This document shows, piece after piece, positions 54,637 to 63,714 of a DNA stretch of 64,000 nucleotides. The notes below the pieces were generated by a model, which worked only from the letters and a program-made list of their open reading frames with translations, was not told the origin of the DNA and made no database searches. Every line of letters starts with the position of its first letter. Within the stretch, counting starts at the first letter, position 1. Origin of the DNA: Tolypothrix campylonemoides VB511288. GTDB lineage: Bacteria > Cyanobacteriota > Cyanobacteriia > Cyanobacteriales > Nostocaceae. The stretch lies in NCBI GenBank assembly GCA_000828075.3, contig JXCB02000002.1, positions 1,180,248 to 1,244,247 of the forward strand, given 5' to 3'. The translations under genes were made by a program, and so were the position numbers.

Positions 54637-56183
54637 AGCGGTGGTGCTGGAAGAGGTTGCGCTGGAGCTGACATTGGATCTACCCCACCTTGTCCCACTT
54701 CAAACTGGCTCATCATATCGTGGTCTTCGTGAACTATGTTGTGACAATGGTACATATATCTACCCATGTGAGGTTTAAACCTTCCAATCACCCGTACAGT
54801 CTCGTTTTCACCAACGTAGAAAACATCCTTCAAGCCACGCTCATAAACAAAAGGCGGTTGACCATTACGGTCAAGTATCCGACCATCAATGAGGTGAAGG
54901 TGCATTGGATGAAACGAGGCATTTGCTGTGTTGTTAAATGTCCATATTTCCACGTCTTCGAGTTGAGGATTTGCATCGACTCGATTTCTATCCCATACAT
55001 TGTTGTTGATCACCCACAATCTATCACTACTTCTCTGCTGCACCGTGAAGTTCCGAGTTCGTACAGCTAAAGATTCTGGTATAAATTCAATATTGCGTAG
55101 TGTGCTGGGAATAGAGCTGTTATCAGCCTCGGCGCGCACCACGTCAAAGCGCATAATTTTATCTGTGTGCGTGAAATTATCATTATTAGGAAGTCCAAGA
55201 TTTTCCAGTACTACCTGAGTTCCTATAGGATATTTAGAAAAATCGATAATCAAGTCATAACGCTCACCCGTTGCAAGACGCATATCTTTAGTATTTACTG
55301 GTGCAGGCATTAATCCACCATCAGTCCCAATCACAATCAAGTCCTCACCAGTACTAAGAGCGAGTTTGTAAGAACGGGAAATTGATGCGTTTAATACCCG
55401 AAAACGGTATTTGCGGTTAGCTACTTCCATGCGGGGCCAAGGCACACCATTGACTGTAACCACATCACCCATTAGACGCACATGAGTTTGGTCATCAAAA
55501 ATGAGTGAATTATCAGACGCGAATTGCTTATCCTGAATGATCAAAGGGACATCATAATCTCCTTTGGGGAGTGGCAAATTAAGTTCATCGTCATCTTGAA
55601 CTATATACATCCCAGCCAACCCCATGTAAACATTTTGGGAAGTTCTACCATGAGCATGGTCGTGATACCACAAAGTAGCAGCGTTAGTGTTGGGATAGAC
55701 ATAATCCTTGTAGTATCCGGTAGAAACAAAATCCCTAGCGTAGCCATCGTACTGTGGTTGGGATGCCATTCCATGTAAATGGACTGAGGTGTTTACACTA
55801 AGAGTCTTGGGAAACCACATAGATAGTCCATTGCTACGTTGTTTGATAGCAATATTATTGATAAACCGCACAACTGATTGTCGATTTTTACGCTGTTTAA
55901 TTGTCGGTCCAGGAAATATACCGTTATAGCCCCAAATCTCCGTCGTTTGCCCTGGTAAAATCCCTACTTGACCAGTCTGCATTGTGATTTGGTAGTAATC
56001 GGTTGTTGCATCGCTGCGTACAGGACTCAACACTGGTGGTGTGCGGAACCCAAGTGTAAATGGCTCAACTGAGTTATTGACATTCTGAGCGTATCCGCGA
56101 TACTGAAGTCCTACAGGAAGCACAATAGAACCTCCTGCAAGCGCTGCCATCTTTAGCGCTTGGCGTCTGCTGATTTTTTTCAT
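54633..56183 (-). CDS. Multicopper oxidase (CotA/bilirubin oxidase type)
   Basis: 516 aa from the ATG at 56183. The twin-arginine signal SRRQALKMAALAGGSIV sends it folded to the periplasm. All copper motifs are present: HLHGMAS, WYHDHAHGRTSQNV, FHPMHLHLIDG, and MYHCHNIVHEDHDMM with the type-1 Cys and axial Met. It oxidises phenolic or metal substrates and reduces oxygen to water; the physiological substrate is unknown. Confidence 0.9.
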   Translation of the reverse strand: MKKISRRQALKMAALAGGSIVLPVGLQYRGYAQNVNNSVEPFTLGFRTPPVLSPVRSDATTDYYQITMQTGQVGILPGQTTEIWGYNGIFPGPTIKQRKNRQSVVRFINNIAIKQRSNGLSMWFPKTLSVNTSVHLHGMASQPQYDGYARDFVSTGYYKDYVYPNTNAATLWYHDHAHGRTSQNVYMGLAGMYIVQDDDELNLPLPKGDYDVPLIIQDKQFASDNSLIFDDQTHVRLMGDVVTVNGVPWPRMEVANRKYRFRVLNASISRSYKLALSTGEDLIVIGTDGGLMPAPVNTKDMRLATGERYDLIIDFSKYPIGTQVVLENLGLPNNDNFTHTDKIMRFDVVRAEADNSSIPSTLRNIEFIPESLAVRTRNFTVQQRSSDRLWVINNNVWDRNRVDANPQLEDVEIWTFNNTANASFHPMHLHLIDGRILDRNGQPPFVYERGLKDVFYVGENETVRVIGRFKPHMGRYMYHCHNIVHEDHDMMSQFEVGQGGVDPMSAPAQPLPAPPL

Positions 56184-56699
56184 GCTCAAGTTTTTTGGTT
56201 AAGAACCTGTATAAATTTGACTAGTTCAAAAGTATTCAGGAATTTATGTAATTATTTGAGAATAAATATAGCAAAATATAAATTTTTGTTTTCAGCAAAA
56301 GTACTAACTTGGCAAAGATTTTACAAATAACAAGTTTCCATAAAATTTATATTTTTATCCCTGTTTTAATTTTTGCTTCTGTTTATTACAAAAGTAGTGG
56401 AAAAAATATACTGTGGTTTCAAAGCCATTTATACAAGTGTTTTCTACAAATAGCGTTTATTTATTTTTGGATGAAAAACGCTAGTGATTGAAAAATATTT
56501 CATAAATATGAATAATATTTTGTAAAATATTAATTTATAGTAAATAATTCTACAGCGAAGTAAATAAGTTTAATTTATTTTGATTATTACTTCTTTAAAA
56601 AATAAAAAACAACCTTTTTTGCAACCAATGAAGCATCACTCTGCCCTTACGGGCAACCCTCTCCGAACTTCGGAGAGAGGTTTTGAACGCGACTTGGTA
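56184..56699. other. AT-rich intergenic region upstream of the oxidase
   Basis: No credible gene. Probable promoter of the multicopper oxidase near the 56190 end. At 56659-56677 CTCTCCGAA/TTCGGAGAG forms a hairpin just after cydB, possibly its terminator. Confidence 0.55.
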
Positions 56700-57716
56700 T
56701 TACTCGCCTCCGTAATGACCGCCAGTCACTTTCCCCCGGAAAACAATGTACTGGTAAAGGTTGTAAAACAGCATAACGGGAATGAGGAAGCCAATGAAGA
56801 TAATCATGATCACCAATGAACTGGGATCAGCAGATGCTTCATAAATAGTAATTTGCGTGGGAATTATATAGGGAAAAACAATTAACCCTAGTCCCAAGAA
56901 TGTGAGAACGAAAAGAAGAATTGTCCAGACAAAGGGCGCTCTTTCTTCTTTACGGTTAAGGCTTTGGAGAAGTTGCCAAATGAGCAGAACTCCCAGTATG
57001 GGAATGACAGCGAAGATATAAACGAGCGGCTGCTGAAACAAACGCGTTCTGGCACTTTCATAAAATATTGGTGTTGCAATTGTAATGAAAATGGCACCAA
57101 TCAGCGTTGTCAAAGCGGCAATTTTGGCAGTTCTATAGTGAGTTGTTTGCAGTTCGCCTGTTGTTTTCCAAACAAGATAAGTTGAGCCAATGAGGACATA
57201 TGCTTGAATTAAAGTTAGAGCCACCAGCACTGTTTGCCAGCTCAGCCAGTCCCAAGATGTTCCAATAAAGTGACCCGTTTCATCAACGGCTATGCCTTTT
57301 AGCACAGCACCAAGGGCAAAACCCTGACCGAGTGCGGCGACAAAACTCCCAGCACCAAAGGCAAAATTCCAAAACAATTTTCGGTTTGCTAGCTCCCGGA
57401 ACTCAAACGCCACAGCACGAAAGATAAACCCAAATACCATAGTGAGAATTGGGATGTACAGGGCGTTAAGAATTGTGCCATAAGCTAAGGGAAATGCTCC
57501 AAAAAGACCGCCAGCCATTAGAACTAGCCAGGTTTCATTGGCATCCCAAATGTTGCTCAAGCTGGTCATTAAGATGCTGCGGCGTTCTTCATCTTGTGAA
57601 GTTAGAGATAAAATACCTACCCCTAAGTCAAATCCATCCAGCATCACATAGAGGAACAAGAAGAGGGCTAAAATGACGAACCATACCTGCGGTAGAAAAT
57701 ACTCTAGCGTTTCCAT
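56700..57716 (-). CDS. cydB: Cytochrome bd quinol oxidase subunit II
   Basis: 338 aa, eight or so membrane helices. It begins METLEYFLPQVWFVILALFLFLYVM with the LDGFDLGVG motif and continues DANETWLVLMAGGLFGAFP, the CydB signature. Partner of CydA, from which it is separated by 195 bp containing a dispersed repeat. In heterocysts a bd oxidase could help keep oxygen low. Confidence 0.93.
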   Translation of the reverse strand: METLEYFLPQVWFVILALFLFLYVMLDGFDLGVGILSLTSQDEERRSILMTSLSNIWDANETWLVLMAGGLFGAFPLAYGTILNALYIPILTMVFGFIFRAVAFEFRELANRKLFWNFAFGAGSFVAALGQGFALGAVLKGIAVDETGHFIGTSWDWLSWQTVLVALTLIQAYVLIGSTYLVWKTTGELQTTHYRTAKIAALTTLIGAIFITIATPIFYESARTRLFQQPLVYIFAVIPILGVLLIWQLLQSLNRKEERAPFVWTILLFVLTFLGLGLIVFPYIIPTQITIYEASADPSSLVIMIIFIGFLIPVMLFYNLYQYIVFRGKVTGGHYGGE

Positions 57717-57804
57717 GTAATCTCAAGGGGATGTTGTACACTGAAAGTCTTGCAAAAGTCAATTCTTTTATATATGAAACCGCAGATGGACGCAGATAAT
57801 TAAC

Positions 57805-57885
57805 TAGTGTTCACCCCCTCATTCCGCTCTACAAGAGAGGGGGGAAGACAGAGGATAAACTTTTATTTAGTGTCCATCTGTGGTT
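57805..57885. repeat. Dispersed repeat within cydA-cydB spacer
   Basis: Resembles 7138-7215: both have CACCCC..CCTCATTCC, GGAAGACAGAGGA and ACTTTTATTTA..TGTCCAT blocks. It lies inside the cydAB operon. Confidence 0.65.
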
Positions 57886-57911
57886 CTAAATATCGATTGT
57901 TTATCGATTGT

Positions 57912-59357
57912 TTATTGTTGTGCTTCTAAAGGACGATCATCTGGAACAAACTCTCCTGGAGTCGTATCTATTGCAGGTCTATCAGGTTCAACTCCTGGTA
58001 CAGGGAGTTCTAAATTTGGACCTTTACGAATAATGCGGCTGCCAAAGTACAAAACCCCAATAAACAAAATGGTATAGACAACAGCAAAGCTAGTGAGTGA
58101 GACTAAGACATTGCTAGCAGGTAGATTAGATGCCCCATCAACGGTGCGGATTTGTCCGTAGAGAATCCATGGTTGTCGTCCAACACAACGTACAATCCAG
58201 CCTGAATCTACGGCGATGTATCCGAGAGGCGCTGCAAAGACCCAACCACGCATCAGCCAACGCTGCTGGGCAATATTTTCTGCTGAGAGTTTACCGCGTA
58301 ACCACTGCAAAACGCTCAACAGCATCAATCCGGCGAAGAAAAATCCAATCGCAATCATGGTGCGGAAAGCGTAGTAAATTAAACCAATCATGTGAGGACG
58401 GTCTTCTGGTTTCCATTCACTCAATCCGCGTACTGGGTAGGTAAGATTTTTCTTGAATTCCAGAATATATCCGAGTGCATTGGGAACGGTGATTTCCCAG
58501 TCATTTTTCTGTGCTTTGTCGTTGGGTATAGCCAGCAAGCTCCAATCTGCTGGCTGTCCGGCGGGTGCTGTCTCCCATTGCGCCTCCATTGCGGCTAGTT
58601 TTGAGGGCTGATACTGATAGACTTGTTCGCCACTCAAATGCCCAATGTAAATTTGTATTGGAGCAACGGCGATCGCCGCAGCTAAAGCAATCTTCAAAGA
58701 CTTAGAAAAGAAAGCTTCGTGGCGACGGTTGAGAATGTACCAAGCGCTAATCCCACCAATCACAAACAACGAAGTCTCCAACGTGGCAAAGAACATATGG
58801 AGCACACTGTTCTTCATGAACGGGTTGGCGATCGCCGCAAAGTAATCATGCACAACAAACTTGCCATTGACAAGTTCCCCACCCGCTGGGGTTTGCATCC
58901 AAGAATTTGCTGTTAAAATCCACAGCGTTGATAAGTTTGCGCCAACTGCAACAAGGATGGTGGAGAGATAGTGAATTATAGGATTAACACGCTCCCAACC
59001 AAATAGCATAATGCCAAGGAAGGCAGCTTCGAGCATAAATGCCCAAGAAGCTTCAAACCCAATGACACTGCCAAAAAAGTTACCAACAGCTTCCGAAAAG
59101 CGTGACCAATTGGTACCAAACTGAAACTCCATTGGGATGCCCGTTGCTACACCAATCCCAAAATTCAGTAGGTAAAACTTAGACCAAAAGCGGGCATGAT
59201 AGTAGTAATCAGGATTACGAGTCTTGAGCCACACTCCCTCAACAATAACCAGGTAAATTCCCATACCTGTGGTTAGTACGGGCCAAAGCATATGGAATAA
59301 TGCAGTTAAGGCAAACTGCATACGTGATAGTACAAATGAATCAGATAAAAATTCCAC
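57912..59357 (-). CDS. cydA: Cytochrome bd quinol oxidase subunit I
   Basis: 481 aa from the GTG at 59357 (VEFLSDSFVLSRMQFALTA), preceded by GGGAG; a TTG at 59381 adds eight residues. Heme b595 His is in the FHMLWP helix, the b558 His in MKNSVLHMFFATLE, and the Met in a later helix. The Q-loop is short, as in the cyanide-insensitive type. In the normally invariant GWxxxExGRQPW the Glu is Cys here (GWIVRCVGRQPW, bases 58185-58187), at the position of E. coli Glu445. Confidence 0.92.
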   Translation of the reverse strand: MEFLSDSFVLSRMQFALTALFHMLWPVLTTGMGIYLVIVEGVWLKTRNPDYYYHARFWSKFYLLNFGIGVATGIPMEFQFGTNWSRFSEAVGNFFGSVIGFEASWAFMLEAAFLGIMLFGWERVNPIIHYLSTILVAVGANLSTLWILTANSWMQTPAGGELVNGKFVVHDYFAAIANPFMKNSVLHMFFATLETSLFVIGGISAWYILNRRHEAFFSKSLKIALAAAIAVAPIQIYIGHLSGEQVYQYQPSKLAAMEAQWETAPAGQPADWSLLAIPNDKAQKNDWEITVPNALGYILEFKKNLTYPVRGLSEWKPEDRPHMIGLIYYAFRTMIAIGFFFAGLMLLSVLQWLRGKLSAENIAQQRWLMRGWVFAAPLGYIAVDSGWIVRCVGRQPWILYGQIRTVDGASNLPASNVLVSLTSFAVVYTILFIGVLYFGSRIIRKGPNLELPVPGVEPDRPAIDTTPGEFVPDDRPLEAQQ

Positions 59358-59577
59358 AAGCCACTCCCTATAATTAGGCAAAATCTACGGTTAGATTCTC
59401 TTGTATAGTATTGCAACAATTCTTGATATTGCGTTTTTTGGGAAAGTTTTAGGAAAGTTTTAATGTTTGACAAGACGTAAAAATGAGTTGATGGGTGACG
59501 CCCACCATACAGCAAAAACGCTCCTCAAGGTAAACTCAGGGTTAATTTAGCTGCGGATATTCCTGTGGAGTTTGCCT

Positions 59578-60357
59578 ATGCTTATTCTCGATGCTCCTCA
59601 AGTTCAAGTCATCGTTGGAGAAAATGCGGTTCCTATTTCTCAATTGCCAAAGGTGTGGCAAGACATTGCTGTAGGAGAGGCTGGTGTTGGACTAGCAAAT
59701 CCACAGAGTTATGTTGAGATGGCGCAGTTGTTTCAATATAAATTGGAGCAGGGAGACGTTGATTTATTTAACGAACGCCCGGAACTAGCTCACCTCAAAC
59801 CCGCGTTTCGTGAGTTGTTCGGATTGTTGGCACGGGAGACACTTGAGTTTTACGGGCAAGACTTTAAGGTTGAGAGATACCCTGATTTTGAAGCAATTCT
59901 GCGTGAATTGGAATCAAAGGGAGCAGAGTATTCTAACGAAGTCAAGGTCGCTCGCATTGCGCTGGAATTGTTTAATGAGTTTGATTATGAACTTCCTGCC
60001 AGCTTTTACCAAGTGCATCTTGCTCCCATTGACCGAGATAGTGTTTTTGAAGAACGAGCTTTACGGTTTGACCCGCGTGATATAGAACACAAGCGCTCTT
60101 GGGATGCAGTTCTGCATGCTGGAAAAGTGTTTGCTGTGCAGATGAAGATACAAAGCATTGCTTCCAAGTACGGTTTTACTTATCAGCACGGCTGCGGTTG
60201 TGAATCCCACTTATCTTCTATTGATCAGTCACTGGGAGCATTTGAGTATGAGTTGAATACTGAAAAGCGCGGTCGGTGGATTCGCAGTTTTATTTGGACA
60301 GCATGGTACGAGTACGCTTTCTTCCCCATCGTACCGAATACTAGATATTTAGTTTGA
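59578..60357 (+). CDS. Hypothetical protein
   Basis: 259 aa from the ATG at 59578, preceded by GTGGAG. Soluble. Features visible: an acidic helical middle (LFGLLARETLEFYGQDFKVERYPDFE reads as helices), a QHGCGCES cysteine motif near residue 212, and an aromatic C-terminus FIWTAWYEYAFFPIVPNTRY. No family recognised; the CxC could bind metal. Divergent from cydA with 220 bp between. Confidence 0.6.
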   Translation: MLILDAPQVQVIVGENAVPISQLPKVWQDIAVGEAGVGLANPQSYVEMAQLFQYKLEQGDVDLFNERPELAHLKPAFRELFGLLARETLEFYGQDFKVERYPDFEAILRELESKGAEYSNEVKVARIALELFNEFDYELPASFYQVHLAPIDRDSVFEERALRFDPRDIEHKRSWDAVLHAGKVFAVQMKIQSIASKYGFTYQHGCGCESHLSSIDQSLGAFEYELNTEKRGRWIRSFIWTAWYEYAFFPIVPNTRYLV

Positions 60358-60399
60358 TATAGCGCTACGGGCTAGGGGCACAGTATTGCCCATACGTCT

Positions 60400-60547
60400 C
60401 AACAATCACGTTCGGTTGATTACTTATCATTCCTGAAGAACCCCACCCCGCCAAAGCTGCGCTTAGGCTCCCCTCCCCTTAGCAAGGGGAGGGGATAAAG
60501 GGGTGGGGTAAAACCAACGTGGACTAAAGGTTTAAACGTGATTGTTG
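60400..60547. repeat. MITE-like element before cysK
   Basis: CAACAATCACGTT (60400-60412) and its exact complement at 60535-60547 enclose a CCCCACCCC/GGGTGGGG inner pair and a CCCCTCCCCTTAGC hairpin. The design is like the element at 52269. Non-coding. Confidence 0.65.
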
Positions 60548-60640
60548 GCACTAGTGGGCACAGAACAGCCCCTACAAATATCTGTGCTTCAATTAACTAA
60601 AAATAACTGTAAATCGTAGGAAGTGGGGCGTGGGTTACCC

Positions 60641-61594
60641 TTATCGGGCAGTTTCCAACATCTTATCTTGGAACATAGGGGTGCTGAGATAGCGTTCTCC
60701 AAAGGAAGGCTGAATCATCACGATTAAACTACCTGCGTTTTGTAGGCGTTTCGCTACCTGAATCGCTGCATACAAAGCAGCACCAGAAGATATACCAGAT
60801 AACAAACCTTCTTCCCTGGCTAGCCGCCGCCCAAAGGCGATCGCCTGCTCATCGCTGACGGTGATCACTTCATCTATTAAATCGGTGCGCACAATATCTG
60901 GGACAAATCCGGCACCAATACCTTGGATTTTATGCGATCCTGCTTGACCTCCAGAAAGCACCGGGCTGTTACTTGGTTCTACAGCGATCGCCTTAAAACT
61001 AGGTTTACGCGCTTTGATGACTTCCGCAACTCCGGTAATCGTTCCACCAGTACCCACACCTGCAATAACAATATCCACTTTCCCATCGGTATCTGCCCAA
61101 ATTTCCTCAGCTGTGGTTTCTCTGTGAATTTTGGGATTCGCTGGGTTGCGGAATTGTTGCAACATAAAAGCATTGGGAGTGTTAGCGACGATTTCTTCGG
61201 CTTTGCGAATCGCACCCCGCATTCCCTCAAGCCCAGGTGTCAATTCCAAAGCAGCACCGTATGCTCGTAGCATAGCGCGTCGTTCCATGCTCATAGTTTC
61301 CGGCATTGTCAAAATCAAATCGTAGCCACGCGCCGCCGCCACCATCGCCAATCCAATTCCTGTATTACCCGATGTCGGCTCAACTAAAATGCTTTTTCCC
61401 GGCTGAATCAGCCCTTCTTCTTCAGCCGCCTTCACCATACTTGCAGCAATACGGTCTTTCACCGAAGCTGCTGGATTCATTCCTTCCAACTTAACGACAA
61501 TCTTGCCTACGCATCCCTCAGCTTGAGGGATTTTGTTTAACTGAACTAAAGGAGTCCGTCCAACCAGTTCTGTAACGTCGCGAGCTATGTGCAT
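60641..61594 (-). CDS. cysK: Cysteine synthase A
   Basis: 317 aa. O-acetylserine sulfhydrylase: joins O-acetylserine and sulfide to cysteine. PLP lysine is in [11 protein letters not shown] near residue 46, the substrate loop [11 protein letters not shown] near residue 71, and the phosphate-binding [10 protein letters not shown] near residue 180. It completes the pathway begun by NifP/CysE and could supply NifS. Divergent from the unknown operon at 62381. Confidence 0.93.
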   Translation of the reverse strand: MHIARDVTELVGRTPLVQLNKIPQAEGCVGKIVVKLEGMNPAASVKDRIAASMVKAAEEEGLIQPGKSILVEPTSGNTGIGLAMVAAARGYDLILTMPETMSMERRAMLRAYGAALELTPGLEGMRGAIRKAEEIVANTPNAFMLQQFRNPANPKIHRETTAEEIWADTDGKVDIVIAGVGTGGTITGVAEVIKARKPSFKAIAVEPSNSPVLSGGQAGSHKIQGIGAGFVPDIVRTDLIDEVITVSDEQAIAFGRRLAREEGLLSGISSGAALYAAIQVAKRLQNAGSLIVMIQPSFGERYLSTPMFQDKMLETAR

Positions 61595-61963
61595 GAATTA
61601 TATCCTAAAAAAATGCCTTTTGAGCAAGGTATTTATGTGTAGACTTTACAGCGCTTATTCTTAATTATTACACCACAAATGATAGGATGTTTTTTGCCCA
61701 TAAAAGTCTATGTAATGAGCATTTGAGAGATTGGTGAGCAAGGAACACCTTGCAGAAAACTGCTGGCAAGTGTAGCAACTAAGTACATAAATAGAGATTT
61801 TAAAAATTAACAAAGTTAATTAAGGTTAATTTTAAACGATTTTGAGAAAATGATTAATATTCTGTTACTTTTGAACAAAGTCCTAATTTTTATGACTTTT
61901 TCAAAATTTTTTCTTACTTAACTATATTTACTTAACTATATATTTGTATACTAATACATTTTT

Positions 61964-62226
61964 TGAGTACAAGCTTTATCATTAAAAAAATAGCAAAAAA
62001 ACTTGCTAGTACCAAAGTATAGACAGGTTTTACGTTGAGTACACAAACACTAGAACCCCTTTTGATAAATACTAGTCCCCTAGAGCTGAAAGTCTAGTAC
62101 CTGTACCCAAAAAAAAATCATAACGCTCATCTGGTAAGAATTGCAAGCTTTGAGTGCAACCCTAATTAATTTAATAATCTTGATCCAATACCAATAAATT
62201 CTTCTCGGCTGAGACATCTGATATAA
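61964..62226 (+). promoter_or_regulatory. CnfR-type promoter region before unknown operon
   Basis: Boxes: TGAGTACA at 61964 and 62036, TGAGTGCA at 62151; CTAGTACCTGTACCC at 62094-62108; TAATTAATTTAATAAT right after the third box; GATATAA at 62220-62226, 62 bases after the third box. Spacing between boxes (72, 115) resembles nifB (71, 126) and nifP (84, 119). The remaining 150 bp to the gene hold AACAGTTAGCAG short repeats. Confidence 0.7.
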
Positions 62227-62380
62227 AACCTATAGGATTTACGCAGAGATTCCCCTCTACCCCCCAAAATTCGCAGGTGAAAGCCGAGGAATGAGGGGGG
62301 ACTTCTTAGCCCAACAGACAATTAACAGTGAACAGTTAGCAGTTAACAGTTAACAGCGAACAGTTAGCAGTAATAGCTGA

Positions 62381-62797
62381 ATGAAATTTAAACTTGTCCA
62401 ATTTCTGACAGTTTGTTTAGTGACTGTATTGGTACTTTCTCCAGAGCTAGTGGTATTTAGCATGGTTTGGGAGCGACATATGGAGCTAGTACAAACAAAG
62501 AGTTTAGCTTGTCAACTTAACCAGAGTTATACAAGTGAAATTGGATTAACCCCTACACAAGATAAATCAGAGCAAGATAGGTTTAACATCCATTCTGCTA
62601 CAAACTTTGTCAAGCAATCCCTAGCGAACGCCGAACAGTACAAAATTATCAAGATATTACGATGGTTCTTTTTGTTATTCCCTATTTTTCTGGGAACACT
62701 CGTTTTCTTATATGACAGATATCTGATTTATCGCGCTGCTGTTTTTCAGCAACAAGTAGAAATGTTAGAAAGACTTTGGCAAGGTATTGAACAATAA
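62381..62797 (+). CDS. Unknown membrane protein, candidate nif-regulon gene
   Basis: 138 aa. Two hydrophobic segments: residues about 5-28 (TVCLVTVLVLSPELVVF) and about 88-112 (WFFLLFPIFLGTLVFLYD), with a polar ~55-residue region between them and a C-terminal helix FQQQVEMLERLWQG. The loop would lie in the periplasm if the N-terminus is inside. No family known to me. It heads a three-gene operon behind a nifB-type promoter. Confidence 0.65.
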   Translation: MKFKLVQFLTVCLVTVLVLSPELVVFSMVWERHMELVQTKSLACQLNQSYTSEIGLTPTQDKSEQDRFNIHSATNFVKQSLANAEQYKIIKILRWFFLLFPIFLGTLVFLYDRYLIYRAAVFQQQVEMLERLWQGIEQ

Positions 62798-62807
62798 ATT
62801 ATTAACC

Positions 62808-63059
62808 ATGACTCAACAACGAGAAGACTTGTATTTCAATCTCATTGACCAACTGCTTCGTTGCCCAAATGGTCAAGAACCAGAAGTTTTAGAAGCTCAA
62901 CCAGAATTGCTTGATGCTGGTTTTATACAGACAATCATGCAAGTGGCAACTGGATTTGCACACCAAGGTAATCAGGATGGTGCCCGGTTTTTAATTCATG
63001 TTGCGCGTGAGCTATCTAAGGAATTGGGATTCTACCCTGATCTTTCAAATAAGGAGTAA
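62808..63059 (+). CDS. Small helical protein similar to a TPR-CHAT N-terminal domain
   Basis: 83 aa from the ATG at 62808. The pattern FNLIDQLLRCPNGQEPEVLEAQPELLDAGF then ATGFAHQGNQDGARFLIHVA resembles the short helical module that begins many cyanobacterial TPR-CHAT proteins, here on its own. Starts 11 bp after the membrane protein stop and ends 4 bp before the next gene. Likely a protein-protein adaptor; inferred. Confidence 0.65.
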   Translation: MTQQREDLYFNLIDQLLRCPNGQEPEVLEAQPELLDAGFIQTIMQVATGFAHQGNQDGARFLIHVARELSKELGFYPDLSNKE

Positions 63060-63062
63060 ATA

Positions 63063-63374
63063 ATGCTATTGACTTCAACTGACGCCGGACAAATAGCGTT
63101 AGAATTTTTGATGGCTGAATGGAATGTTTTAGAAGAAAATAGAGAATGGTTTGTCATTGTTAACTCTCGCCTGATTGGTCAAAGCTGGTACATTGTGGAA
63201 CTGGGTGTTCCAGGATTTCCTGATAGGTGGTATATCCAAGTTTACGATAACGGGGCGTGCGACCCAGACTATACATTTCTTTCACCCAGCCGTGCTTCAG
63301 ACGGATATCTTGACCTTAACCAATTGCCAAGTCTGGTAGCGGAAGTGTTGGTATCAGAGCGTAATGTTCGATAA
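63063..63374 (+). CDS. Hypothetical protein, third gene of unknown operon
   Basis: 103 aa, AAGGAG nine bases before the ATG. Soluble mixed alpha/beta with FLMAEWNVLEENREWFVIVN and SWYIVELGVPGFPDRWYIQVYD; Trp/Tyr-rich. No family recognised; the pattern is reminiscent of small immunity-like folds. Co-directional with the two genes before it. Confidence 0.62.
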   Translation: MLLTSTDAGQIALEFLMAEWNVLEENREWFVIVNSRLIGQSWYIVELGVPGFPDRWYIQVYDNGACDPDYTFLSPSRASDGYLDLNQLPSLVAEVLVSERNVR

Positions 63375-63714
63375 AAAATGACACTCCAAAAATCTAAATG
63401 TAATCGAAATGTGCAAACTTGCGCATTATTGATAACAGCCTTTTGGGAAAAATCAAGTAACAATATGACTTAGTTTTTGCTTTTAAATAGCTAAAAGTGT
63501 AGGGTGGGCATTGCTCACCCTATAACCTGTTAATGTGTGATTTTTCCTTTAAGGAATTTCAAGTATGATTTATTTATAAAAAATAGGGAAATCTGTTTTT
63601 ATTCATAAATAGCAACCTTAATTTTATAATAAATTAGGGAAAACTTTACTAAAAGCATAATTCTATTATGCTATATTTAATAGTGTGACAATCCCTACAA
63701 AAATATCTTTTGTC
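63375..63714. other. AT-rich intergenic region
   Basis: Contains GTAGGGTGGGCATTGCTCACCCTA at 63499, a small hairpin related to the element at 45421. No gene seen. Confidence 0.55.
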
